DNA of 59,928 bases from Nitrospira sp. CR1.2 (GTDB taxonomy: Bacteria > Nitrospirota > Nitrospiria > Nitrospirales > Nitrospiraceae), in contig WIAG01000018.1 of NCBI GenBank assembly GCA_014055495.1, forward strand, positions 1-59,928. Direction: 5' to 3'. A program made the position numbers and the translations under genes. The notes below the pieces were generated by a model that was not told the origin of the DNA, ran no database searches, and saw only the letters and a program-made list of their open reading frames with translations. Positions within the stretch are counted from its first letter, which is position 1, and every line of letters starts with the position of its first letter. This document shows, piece after piece, positions 26,101 to 34,272 of the stretch.

Positions 26101-26467
26101 CGTCGTGTACCTCCGGACCTGTCCAGGTCCAGAGTGCCACGCTGCCGGAGCCTGTGGGGACTTCCGAAAGGGGAAGTTGTTTGTCATGTGCCAGGCCTGT
26201 CGCTTTGAATATGAATTGCTGCCAAAAGTCCGGCTTGCGGGCCGGGGCGTGTGGGTCAGGCGCAGAGCTGATCCGAAAGTCTTTTCACAACAAGGAGGGG
26301 TGAACGATGCAAGTCAAAGCAGAGGGGGCGGTGCAGGGGTATGTGGAACGGAGGAGCCGAGAAGGCAAGGTCTACAGATCAGTGGACTTTTATGTGAAGG
26401 GCAAGGACCCGGGCGTGCTGCGATTGGGCATTCCGGACGATCAGATGTCGCTGATCGAGGTCTGTAA
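26072..26467 (+). CDS. Possible small zinc-ribbon protein overlapping two genes
   Basis: From an ATG at 26072 with an AAAGGA ribosome-binding site, the frame encodes CPGPEC and, about 30 residues on, CQACRFEYELLPK, a possible four-Cys zinc ribbon. This part fills the gap between the initiator and the ssDNA-binding protein. However the frame has no stop before 26467 and so overlaps the next gene by 161 bases, where its sequence looks like an off-frame shadow. A one-base change in the GGAGGGG run near 26296 would give a stop at about 26303. The real gene probably ends there. Confidence 0.45.
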   Translation: MCFISNLGPNVVYLRTCPGPECHAAGACGDFRKGKLFVMCQACRFEYELLPKVRLAGRGVWVRRRADPKVFSQQGGVNDASQSRGGGAGVCGTEEPRRQGLQISGLLCEGQGPGRAAIGHSGRSDVADRGL

Positions 26468-26570
26468 GCAGGCTGAGGGCAAGCAGGCCAAGGCGTCGAT
26501 CGAAGTCCGCAAGTTTGAACAGACCGGTCGAACGTTTTTCGATCTGACCGGCCTTGAGGTCGTGAAGTAA
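26307..26570 (+). CDS. Inovirus single-stranded DNA-binding protein
   Basis: The 87-residue product starts 15 bases after a near-perfect AAGGAGGGG ribosome-binding site. Its size, place after the replication initiator and beta-rich pattern (RSVDFYVKGKD, KASIEVRKFEQTGRTFFDLTG) fit the gene V-type ssDNA-binding proteins of filamentous phages. Such proteins coat the new single strand and bring it to the assembly machine. Family assignment rests on size, context and pattern rather than on a diagnostic motif. Confidence 0.7.
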   Translation: MQVKAEGAVQGYVERRSREGKVYRSVDFYVKGKDPGVLRLGIPDDQMSLIEVCKQAEGKQAKASIEVRKFEQTGRTFFDLTGLEVVK

Positions 26571-26591
26571 CGGCTAGAGGGAGGAAGGCCG

Positions 26592-26666
26592 GTGGATCTC
26601 ACCATTGTTCTCGTGGCGGTCTTATTACTGGCCTTCCTCACCGGTCTCGGAGTGGGACGATTGTGA
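26592..26666 (+). CDS. Tiny membrane protein (pVII/pIX-like)
   Basis: A GTG start at 26592 with a GGAGGAAGG ribosome-binding site encodes 24 residues, almost all one hydrophobic helix (VLVAVLLLAFLTGLGVG). Filamentous phages have such tiny minor coat proteins at the virion tip. Its TGA overlaps the GTG start of the adsorption protein (GTGA). Confidence 0.65.
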   Translation: MDLTIVLVAVLLLAFLTGLGVGRL

Positions 26667-27931
26667 AACTGTTCTTATTAACCAGTTACCTCACCCTCGT
26701 CTGGGGTCTCATGGTCTCCTTCTGTGTGACACCCGGTGAATCGCTTGCCCAAACTGCCACGCAGTATTCCCGGGTGATTGCGCAAGCCGAACGCATTGCC
26801 TACCTAGCAGCTCAACGGTCGGCCTTAGCGAATCAGGTAGCGACGGCTGCACTTGCACCCTCGGCCGCCTCAATGGCGGTCCGCATGGTCGCCGGTCCCG
26901 TTGGGTGGGCGGCCCTGGGGGTAAGCGCTGGATTGGTGCTGGCCCAAATGTACTACTCACAGAGTGACCTCTCGGCTGTCAAAACCGCCGCCTCGACGCC
27001 AGGCGGCTGGCAAGTCGCAAGCACCAATGCAGGCGTACAGACGTTCCCCGGTCTGGGCACGAACACGCCAGGCAATCCGGCCTATCCCAATGCGACCATT
27101 CAGTTCAGCGCGACCAATGTCCCGCTCTGCGCGGTGGACAGCGAATACCTGCATGATTGGGTCGTCGGGCCGTTCCAGAGCCTCAGTACGGCCGTCTTCT
27201 TCACCGGCAACTTCTTTGTGAATGGTCCAGCGGTCGGCGGATTTAGCTTATATGTCTGCCATCGGAAAGGCATTCCTGGCTCCACCTCACCGATTCAAGA
27301 TGCGTTGATTCCGCCGACGCAGCAGCAGGTGGCCAACTTCGTTGGAGGCCTTCCGGCCAGCGATCCCAAGTCCGTCGAAGCGCATACGAATCCTGTGGGC
27401 ACCAACGGAACGACGCAACCGGCCGATACCACCATTTCCCAGGCAGTGACGCCGACTGAGATGCCGACGACCGTGAAGCCGAAACCTGTCCCGGCCGGCG
27501 ATATCGTCCTCGTGGACACGGTCCCGCCTCCGGCGAGTACCCCACAGCAGAACACGCAACAGCAGACGACAACCACGACGACCACCACAACACAGAATCC
27601 AGACGGCTCCACGACGCAGCACGAGGAGACCCAGGCGACAACCTCCTGCGCAGTCGGCTCACATGAGAGCCGGACCTTCGGCACGGTTCTGCAAGCGCAT
27701 CAAACCATCTGGGCCACGAGTGGCCTGTTAGGCACGCTGAATCTGTTGAAGTCGCTCACCTGGCCGTCCACCTTGCCGGTGATTGCCTTGCCCTCGGCGT
27801 TCTTTGGCAGCCAGCAAGTCGATTTCAATCAATGGGCCTGGTTCTTCACGGTCCTTCGCACCTTGGTGATCGCCACAGCCTCCATTGCCGCCTACCGCAT
27901 CATCTTTGTGGGAGGAGGCCAGACGACATGA
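26663..27931 (+). CDS. pIII/TspB-like adsorption (minor coat) protein
   Basis: The 422-residue protein has a signal peptide (to about residue 29, ESLAQ), an N-terminal domain with a few Cys (about 135-205), a Thr/Gln-rich low-complexity linker (about 290-315, including a run of nine Thr) and a C-terminal hydrophobic helix (RTLVIATASIAAYRIIF) that would hold it in the inner membrane before assembly. This is the layout of filamentous-phage adsorption proteins and the TspB family. It begins with GTG, overlapping the tiny membrane gene, and its stop overlaps the pVI-like gene. Confidence 0.75.
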   Translation: MKLFLLTSYLTLVWGLMVSFCVTPGESLAQTATQYSRVIAQAERIAYLAAQRSALANQVATAALAPSAASMAVRMVAGPVGWAALGVSAGLVLAQMYYSQSDLSAVKTAASTPGGWQVASTNAGVQTFPGLGTNTPGNPAYPNATIQFSATNVPLCAVDSEYLHDWVVGPFQSLSTAVFFTGNFFVNGPAVGGFSLYVCHRKGIPGSTSPIQDALIPPTQQQVANFVGGLPASDPKSVEAHTNPVGTNGTTQPADTTISQAVTPTEMPTTVKPKPVPAGDIVLVDTVPPPASTPQQNTQQQTTTTTTTTTQNPDGSTTQHEETQATTSCAVGSHESRTFGTVLQAHQTIWATSGLLGTLNLLKSLTWPSTLPVIALPSAFFGSQQVDFNQWAWFFTVLRTLVIATASIAAYRIIFVGGGQTT

Positions 27932-28203
27932 CGGCGATTCTCACGCTCATCTATTGCTGGCTGGAGGAGTTCTTCTTCTCGCTCACGGATTGGGGCCTCG
28001 GGATCTGGGATTCCCTGCTCTCCGTGGCGGACAGCACGCTCGCCACCATTGGGACGGCAGGTCTCACGCTGCCGGTGATTCCCGATCAATATGCGTGGGT
28101 GCTGGGCGCGACCGGCATGAGTCAGGCGCTGGCCATCGTGGCGAGCGCCATGGGGACGCGATTCATTCTTCAAACCATCCCGTTCGTCCGGTGGGGATCA
28201 TGA
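27928..28203 (+). CDS. pVI-like minor coat protein (DUF2523-like)
   Basis: The 91-residue product has two to three hydrophobic segments separated by short loops and ends in a positively charged tail (RFILQTIPFVRWGS), as in the small DUF2523/pVI proteins that lie between the adsorption protein and Zot in many inoviruses. Start and stop both overlap the neighbouring genes (ATGA), so it is translationally coupled. Confidence 0.72.
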   Translation: MTAILTLIYCWLEEFFFSLTDWGLGIWDSLLSVADSTLATIGTAGLTLPVIPDQYAWVLGATGMSQALAIVASAMGTRFILQTIPFVRWGS

Positions 28204-28286
28204 ATCAACTGGTGATGGGGTGGGCCTATGCGTGGACCGTCATCCTCGCGCTATGGATCTGGGTCTATCTCAGGAGTCTTCGATGA
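28200..28286 (+). CDS. Small single-helix membrane protein before zot
   Basis: The 28-residue product is a single hydrophobic helix (WTVILALWIWVYL) with a basic C-terminus. It is joined by ATGA overlaps to the pVI-like gene and to zot, a strong sign that it is translated. Function unknown; a minor virion or assembly protein is likely. Confidence 0.6.
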   Translation: MNQLVMGWAYAWTVILALWIWVYLRSLR

Positions 28287-29290
28287 TTGAACTGTATGAA
28301 GGGGTGCCAGGCTCGGGAAAGTCGTATCACGCGGTCTACGAGAAGTTTCTGCCCTGGGTCAAACAAGGCCGACGGCTCTATATCGCCGTCGATGGGATTT
28401 ATTTGGACCGGTTGTCTCTGTTTACCGGGATCGAACTGTCTACTCTCGAACAACAAATTACACTCTGGAAAGACTCGGTCGAAGTCCTCCAGGCCTTTCC
28501 CCATGTCGAACCGGGGTCGGCCGTCATCATCGATGAGGCCCAGACCGTCTTTCGGTCCATGCAGAAGGTCGAGCCGGGGCTCCTCCGCTGGCTCGAAACC
28601 CACCGCCATTACGGGGTGGACATTCTGCTGATGAGTCAAGATTTTCGCCAGATGTCACAAGGGGTCACGCGGCTCATCGAAGCGACGGTGAAGTTTCGGA
28701 AGCTGAGCTTTGTCGGGCTCTCGAAAAAGTATCAGGGCAAGGTGCGTGGGAATCCGGAAGATCACGAAGTCATTCGGGCCTTCGTCGGCACCTACTCGCC
28801 GGCGATCTATGCCTACTATTCGAGTTATGCCTCGGCGGCCATTCGGGAAGAGAAACGCAGCCATACCGTCTTTAAGTCGGCACGGGTCGCGATCGGAATC
28901 GCGGCTGGGCTGTTTGCTCTGACGCTTATGGTTTGGCGGCCCTGGTCCTCGCTGAGTGCGAGCAAGCCAGCCTCTGCCGCTGGTTCGGCTCCTGTCTCAA
29001 CCACGACGATCGGAGCACCAGCCAACGGGTCGGCCAGTCTGCTGAACCCATTGGGGATGTCTCCTCCAGCACCAACAGTTCCAGCTGTACCCAAGCGACC
29101 GGTTCGAATCCTCGGCGGAGCGGGAATGAGCAAGGAACGTCAGGGCTGGCGCTATCTCCTGGACAGCGGCGAGATCCTGACAGCTGCGCAAATTACCGGC
29201 CGATATGGGTTGTCCGTCTCAGAAGTCTATGAAGAAGGTTCGATGCGGCTCATTGGCGAAGGAGTGTTCTATGGACCTGCCGGCGATTGA
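28283..29290 (+). CDS. zot: Zot-like morphogenesis ATPase (pI)
   Basis: The 335-residue protein is a zonular occludens toxin-type ATPase, the inner-membrane assembly motor (pI) of filamentous phages. Walker A GVPGSGKS is at residues 7-14 and Walker B AVIIDEAQ near 92-99. A membrane helix lies near 205-225 (VAIGIAAGLFALTLMVW), with a periplasmic tail holding a Ser/Ala/Pro-rich linker. It extrudes the phage through the envelope without lysis. It overlaps both neighbours. Confidence 0.9.
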   Translation: MIELYEGVPGSGKSYHAVYEKFLPWVKQGRRLYIAVDGIYLDRLSLFTGIELSTLEQQITLWKDSVEVLQAFPHVEPGSAVIIDEAQTVFRSMQKVEPGLLRWLETHRHYGVDILLMSQDFRQMSQGVTRLIEATVKFRKLSFVGLSKKYQGKVRGNPEDHEVIRAFVGTYSPAIYAYYSSYASAAIREEKRSHTVFKSARVAIGIAAGLFALTLMVWRPWSSLSASKPASAAGSAPVSTTTIGAPANGSASLLNPLGMSPPAPTVPAVPKRPVRILGGAGMSKERQGWRYLLDSGEILTAAQITGRYGLSVSEVYEEGSMRLIGEGVFYGPAGD

Positions 29291-29378
29291 GGCGATGACC
29301 TATTTCACGGCGATCTTCTGGCTCGGCGGCTTTGCCGTGGGCCTCATCATCAAACTAATTCTGCCTCAGACTTACTGA
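29271..29378 (+). CDS. Small membrane protein overlapping the end of zot
   Basis: An ATG at 29271 preceded by GAAGGAG opens a 35-residue frame with one hydrophobic helix (FTAIFWLGGFAVGLIIKLIL). It overlaps the last 20 bases of zot in another frame. It resembles other tiny inovirus membrane proteins; no function can be assigned. Confidence 0.5.
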   Translation: MDLPAIEAMTYFTAIFWLGGFAVGLIIKLILPQTY

Positions 29379-29450
29379 GGCGCTCGGCCGTCGGCGAGTC
29401 ATCCGGCGGCGTGGGTGGACGGAACCACCAGCAGCACAAGGAGGTGCCGT

Positions 29451-29663
29451 ATGAAGGGATGGGGTTGGGTGAAAGGGCTTGGCGGACTGCTCATGGCGTT
29501 CGTGTTCGCCTTGGGTGTCCCGACGCTCTCGCAGGCGCAGTTGTTTCCGGTGTCGGCAGATGTGGCCACGGTGCGGGCCGATCTGCTCTTGTGGGCCACA
29601 GCCTTGATTGGCGTGGCGTTGGCGATCTACGCCTTTAAGCGCGTGCGCGCGATTGTGGGCTGA
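29451..29663 (+). CDS. Major coat protein precursor (pVIII-like)
   Basis: The start at 29451 has a perfect AAGGAGG ribosome-binding site 6 bases before the ATG; the longer frame from 29415 is not needed. The 70-residue product has a signal peptide with a likely cut after SQAQ or nearby, leaving about 40 residues: a short acidic start (SADVATVRADLL), one membrane helix (ALIGVALAIYAF) and a basic end (KRVRAIVG). That is the design of filamentous-phage major coat proteins. A very strong terminator follows, as expected for the most highly expressed phage gene. Confidence 0.85.
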   Translation: MKGWGWVKGLGGLLMAFVFALGVPTLSQAQLFPVSADVATVRADLLLWATALIGVALAIYAFKRVRAIVG

Positions 29664-29676
29664 GAGGGAGCCCATC

Positions 29677-29711
29677 GAGGCAGGCTGGCAGCAGCCTGCC
29701 TCCTTTCCTTC
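29677..29711 (+). terminator. Strong terminator after the major coat gene
   Basis: The arms GAGGCAGGCTG (29677-29687) and CAGCCTGCCTC (29692-29702) pair perfectly with a four-base loop and are followed by the pyrimidine-rich CTTTCCTTC. A strong terminator after the coat gene is a common filamentous-phage arrangement. Confidence 0.85.
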
Positions 29712-29755
29712 AAACTAAGAGAACATGCTGAAAGTGATGACAAGGGAGAGGGAGC

Positions 29756-29884
29756 ATGACGGCGTCACAAATTCAAACCATCGGCAATGCGCTGGCTGTC
29801 GACCTGGTCGCCTGGGGCACGGCAGCAATCGGGCTGGCCCTCGTGGCGGCTGGCGCGGCCTGGGTGTTGCGGTTGCTGCGCTAA
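29756..29884 (+). CDS. Second small coat-like membrane protein
   Basis: An ATG at 29756, after a GGGAGAGGGAG ribosome-binding site, encodes 42 residues: a short polar start (TASQIQTIGNAL), a hydrophobic helix (GTAAIGLALVAAGAAWVL) and a basic end (RLLR). The length matches the mature major coat, but there is no signal peptide. It lies beyond the terminator, so it needs its own promoter. It may be a second coat protein without a signal, or another minor one. It converges on the RadC-like gene with a four-base overlap. Confidence 0.6.
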   Translation: MTASQIQTIGNALAVDLVAWGTAAIGLALVAAGAAWVLRLLR

Positions 29885-30384
29885 GCGCCGGGCCAACCCT
29901 GGTCGGCGAAGCTGTAATAGCGTTCTTCGGCAAGGATGAGATGATCGAGAAGCGTAATGCCGAACAGTTCTCCGGCCTCACGCAGCCGCTTGGTCAGGAT
30001 GCGATCTTCGGGACTCGGGGTGATGTCTCCGGACGGGTGATTATGCGAACAGAGCCAGGCGCCGGCATTCATGAGAATGAGCGGCTTGAAGACCTCGCGT
30101 GGATGCACAATCGTCAGGTTCAGCGAGCCGGTGGAGACCACATTGATTCCGATGAGCTTGTGCTTGGCGTCCAGGCCACAGATGAGGAACTGTTCCCGGT
30201 CCAGACCGGCAAACAACGGCCGGAGAATGGTCGCCGCACCCTCCGACGTATGGACCGATTCCGCCGCCGGCATGGCACGGCCCTCGCGCACGAGCGTGAC
30301 ACGGTACCGAGGGACCGCATATTTCCGAACCGGGCTCAGTGGCCGTCCACCGTTCGAGGAACCGAGAGAGCTATCAACGGACAT
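29881..30384 (-). CDS. radC: RadC-like JAB-domain protein
   Basis: The start at 30384 has an AAGGAGG ribosome-binding site; the longer frame to 30567 runs through hairpin DNA and is rejected. The 167-residue product is a RadC/JAB domain: EQFLICGLDAKHKLIG, then the metal site SHNHPSGDITPSPED and a following DHLILAEERYYSFAD. RadC proteins have no settled function; they occur often in mobile elements and filamentous phages. This is the only phage-module gene on the minus strand. Confidence 0.85.
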   Translation of the reverse strand: MSVDSSLGSSNGGRPLSPVRKYAVPRYRVTLVREGRAMPAAESVHTSEGAATILRPLFAGLDREQFLICGLDAKHKLIGINVVSTGSLNLTIVHPREVFKPLILMNAGAWLCSHNHPSGDITPSPEDRILTKRLREAGELFGITLLDHLILAEERYYSFADQGWPGA

Positions 30385-30413
30385 GTCCGCCTCCTTCTGA
30401 AAGTATGTTCTAG

Positions 30414-30441
30414 CCCCACCCTTCACCAACCAAGGGTGGGG
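30414..30441. other. Perfect 10-bp hairpin upstream of radC
   Basis: CCCCACCCTT (30414-30423) and AAGGGTGGGG (30432-30441) pair perfectly around an eight-base loop. It lies between the RadC start and a larger GC-rich hairpin. In ssDNA it would fold stably, so it may be part of the packaging or origin signal, or a transcription attenuator. Confidence 0.55.
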
Positions 30442-30470
30442 CGTAACGAAGGAGGCGGCACGGGGCTCTC

Positions 30471-30535
30471 GCAGCGGGCAGGCCTGGAGGGGCGGAGACC
30501 GGCACGGAGGGGACCGGGAAGGCCTGCCCCGCTGC
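30471..30535. other. Long GC-rich hairpin, candidate packaging signal or ssDNA origin
   Basis: The arms GCAGCGGGCAGGCCT (30471-30485) and AGGCCTGCCCCGCTGC (30520-30535) pair along 15 bases with one bulged C, closing a 34-base loop that is itself purine-rich. Filamentous phages carry an imperfect hairpin as packaging signal and others at their origins, all in the non-coding region; this is the largest non-coding stretch of the module. Confidence 0.55.
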
Positions 30536-30637
30536 TCCCCGGCCACGGGTCGCACCCAATTAGACACTGTTCCGAATTAATGTTCGACGAAATCACAGAC
30601 CGATGAGTGCCAGAGATCTTCACGATTGGAACCAGCC

Positions 30638-30964
30638 ATGCAGACGTTGTTGACCGTAAAAGAGGTATGCGGATGGCTTAACGTCAAGCAATCCACGCTG
30701 TATCTGTGGGTATCTCAGAACAGGATTCCCTACCGTCGATTGAACCGATTAATCCGGTTCGAAACCCCTGCCATCCAGGCTTGGTTGGACGGACCACCAC
30801 GGCCCCATCAGCCAGTGACGTTTGGCCGGCGCCCCCAATTCCAGACCGTCGATGCGATTATTGAAGCCGCCAAACGCGAGGTCTATACTCCCCGCCACGG
30901 GGAAACCAGACCGAAATCAGGCCTCATCGGGAAGGAGGAGCAGGATGGGGCTCACGAAGCGTAA
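30638..30964 (+). CDS. Excisionase-like HTH protein
   Basis: The ATG at 30638 gives a 108-residue product with an HTH_17-type fold at its start: LLTVKEVCGWLNVKQSTLY, then WVSQNRIPYRRLNRLIRFETPAIQAWL. This is the common form of AlpA/Xis-like proteins coded beside integrases. It overlaps the integrase start by 20 bases. It may direct excision of the island or regulate the integrase. Confidence 0.75.
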   Translation: MQTLLTVKEVCGWLNVKQSTLYLWVSQNRIPYRRLNRLIRFETPAIQAWLDGPPRPHQPVTFGRRPQFQTVDAIIEAAKREVYTPRHGETRPKSGLIGKEEQDGAHEA

Positions 30965-32030
30965 AGACGTATGGTGGATGAGCTTTATGTATCAGGGCCG
31001 GCAAGTCCGGCGAAGCACTGGAACAAGCAAGAAGCAATTAGCCGAAGCCATTTATGCCAAGGTGAAGGTCCAGATCGCCGAAGGGCAATTTTTCGAGCGG
31101 CGTGAAGAACAGGAGCACACGTTTAAGGAGATGATGGAACGGTACGTCGCGGAACGAGCCACCCTCAAAGCGGTCAAAAGCCGTTTGCGCGATCACGCCG
31201 CATTGGGACATCTCCTCCCTGTTTTGGGAGACAAAATCCTAGCCCATATCACACCGAAGGTGATGGCTCAGTACAAGGCGCAGCGTCGAGTAGAACGAGC
31301 GGCTCCAGCCACGATCAACAAGGAGCTGCAGCTTGTCCGGCATGCCTTCAACCTGGCTATGCGGGAATGGGAATGGTGCCGGGAAAACCCAATGCACCGG
31401 GTCTCCATGGAACAGGTCAGGAACGAGGTAGACCGTTGGCTGACGCCGGAGGAAGAAGACCGACTTATGGCCGCGTCGTCACCGTGGCTGCGAGAGATTA
31501 TGGTCTTTGCCCTGAATACCGGCATGCGCCAAGGAGAGATCCTGAACTTGCAATGGCAGGACGTGGATTTCTCGCGGGGAACCTTGATCGTGATGCAAAG
31601 CAAGAACGGCACACGACGAACCATCCCCCTCAACACCAAGGTCTATGAACTCCTGGCCGCAAAACAGGCTGCTACCGGACTGTCACGTGGGCCAGTCTTC
31701 AAGACCCCGCTCGGCAATCTCCTGCAGGTGCGTTTTCTGGTGCGGGAGTTTTGTGAGGCGCGCAATCGGGCCGGGATTCCAGACTTCCGGTTTCACGACA
31801 TGCGGCACACCTTCGCCACGCGGTTGGTTCAGCGCGGGGTGGATCTCTACAAGGTTCAACGGCTACTCGGGCACAAGACGAATTTGATGACGCAACGCTA
31901 TGCGCATCATTCGCCGGAAAGCCTGAGAGAGGGTGTGAAGGTGTTGGATGAGTGCCAACCGGAGCGGTTTAGCACAAATTTAGCACACGGGCCGGTTTTT
32001 GATGATTTTCGAGGCTCGACAGCCTCGTAA
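30945..32030 (+). CDS. int: Tyrosine integrase of the island
   Basis: The ATG at 30945, with a GAAGGAGGAG ribosome-binding site, gives 361 residues; a longer frame to 30822 overlaps the HTH gene and is rejected. It has an N-terminal arm-binding part (DVWWMSFMYQGRQVRRSTG), a SAM-like core-binding domain, and a catalytic domain with the first Arg in TGMRQGEI, HDMRH with the second Arg, LLGHK, and the Tyr in QRYAHHS. It ends 15 bases before the tRNA-Lys copy, the usual place for an integrase acting on that tRNA. The TTTAGCACA repeats lie inside its own 3' coding sequence. Confidence 0.93.
   Translation: MGLTKRKDVWWMSFMYQGRQVRRSTGTSKKQLAEAIYAKVKVQIAEGQFFERREEQEHTFKEMMERYVAERATLKAVKSRLRDHAALGHLLPVLGDKILAHITPKVMAQYKAQRRVERAAPATINKELQLVRHAFNLAMREWEWCRENPMHRVSMEQVRNEVDRWLTPEEEDRLMAASSPWLREIMVFALNTGMRQGEILNLQWQDVDFSRGTLIVMQSKNGTRRTIPLNTKVYELLAAKQAATGLSRGPVFKTPLGNLLQVRFLVREFCEARNRAGIPDFRFHDMRHTFATRLVQRGVDLYKVQRLLGHKTNLMTQRYAHHSPESLREGVKVLDECQPERFSTNLAHGPVFDDFRGSTAS
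31968..31987 (+). repeat. Right-arm repeats TTTAGCACA x2
   Basis: TTTAGCACA at 31968-31976 and 31979-31987 repeats the left-arm pair at 226-245 with the same spacing and orientation. It lies within the integrase 3' end, 59 bases from the tRNA core. The likely role is integrase arm binding. Confidence 0.55.
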
Positions 32031-32045
32031 GTGATTGATTTATTG

Positions 32046-32121
32046 TGGTGAGTCGGCTGGGATTCGAACCCAGGACCCTCGCCTTAAAAGGGCGATGCTC
32101 TACCGACTGAGCTACCGACTC
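32046..32121 (-). tRNA. tRNA-Lys (anticodon TTT), integration target
   Basis: The minus strand folds as a full cloverleaf: acceptor GAGTCGG with CCGACTC, D-arm GCTC/GAGC, anticodon arm TCGCC/GGCGA with loop CTTTTAA (anticodon TTT, Lys), T-arm CTGGG/CCCAG around TTCGAAT, and an encoded CCA at 32046-32048. The 3' half is the right attachment site. The tRNA is intact, so integration restored the gene. Confidence 0.95.
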
Positions 32122-32234
32122 TCCAACGCACGGTGGGCCACGACTACAGGTCTGGACTCGTGGCGGAGGGGATCATACCACTGACAGATGATCGTTCGCT
32201 ACGGCGAGTCACCGTCGCCGGAACAATGCACGAC

Positions 32235-33639
<1,405 letters not shown>

Positions 33640-33942
33640 ATCATGGTAGGATTCGCCTCTCGGTTTGTCAAGCAACGTTTTCGGCACCAAGTTGCCTGAC
33701 CTCGGTTCTGCGCGCCCCTTCTCGCGGCCAACGAACACTGAATTCCTTGGACCTTCGCTCCGCGCCATGCTTTCCCAGACGGAGTTGCGCCCAGTCCCTT
33801 TGCATTGCGCGCGGCTCATTTTCCCTCACCTCCGAGAAGGCTGAAACCTGGGCCTTCACCGGCGCGTCAAGCGAGCACATTCCGATCGTGCGCGACTGCG
33901 AGCATGAAGGGCTAGGGCTTGCGCCGTCCTCCCACCGTTTTC
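33640..33942. other. Non-coding stretch before tRNA-Ala
   Basis: No gene, repeat or RNA is recognised in this stretch; open frames here have no plausible start site or family features. Its right edge leads into the tRNA-Ala promoter. Confidence 0.4.
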
Positions 33943-33972
33943 TTGACTGACAAAAACCGGCCGTGCTAGATT
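33943..33972 (+). promoter_or_regulatory. Sigma-70-type promoter of tRNA-Ala
   Basis: TTGACT at 33943-33948 and TAGATT at 33967-33972 are spaced by 18 bases and lie about 66 bases upstream of the tRNA-Ala gene on the same strand. This is close to the consensus and the only such pair nearby. Confidence 0.6.
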
Positions 33973-34038
33973 GCAGAGTTACCTCTGCACCCGTGATCGT
34001 GTTTCCGGTGCCTGTGCACTACTGATGCGAGCTTGCGT

Positions 34039-34114
34039 GGGGCTGTGGCGCAGTTGGGAGCGCGCGTGAATGGCATTCACGAGGTCGCCGGTTCAATCCC
34101 GGCCAGCTCCACCA
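34039..34114 (+). tRNA. tRNA-Ala (anticodon GGC)
   Basis: A full cloverleaf with acceptor GGGGCTG/CAGCTCC, including the G3-U70 pair that marks alanine tRNAs. The anticodon arm is CGTGA/TCACG with loop ATGGCAT (anticodon GGC), the T-loop is TTCAATC, and CCA is encoded at the end. Confidence 0.95.
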
Positions 34115-34272
34115 AATCAAGCTTGTCCGACCAACACTCCAAATGTGTGCGGGGATACCCCCTCTGTACCAGTCTAGGCGTCACTGACTACCGGTGCATC
34201 CAGGAACGCTAGCGCTTCATAGCGGGCACCTCCGTCAAACTTATCACCCCATACTCTGAGTCACACTGACCC

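Noticed and set aside
29725..30606. Plus-strand 293-residue frame covering the RadC gene
   Set aside because: It is antisense to RadC, which has clear motifs and a perfect ribosome-binding site, and it reads through the hairpins.
31968..32090. CRISPR-like repeats
   Set aside because: Only isolated pairs of short repeats are found, with no regular spacers anywhere in the window and no cas genes.
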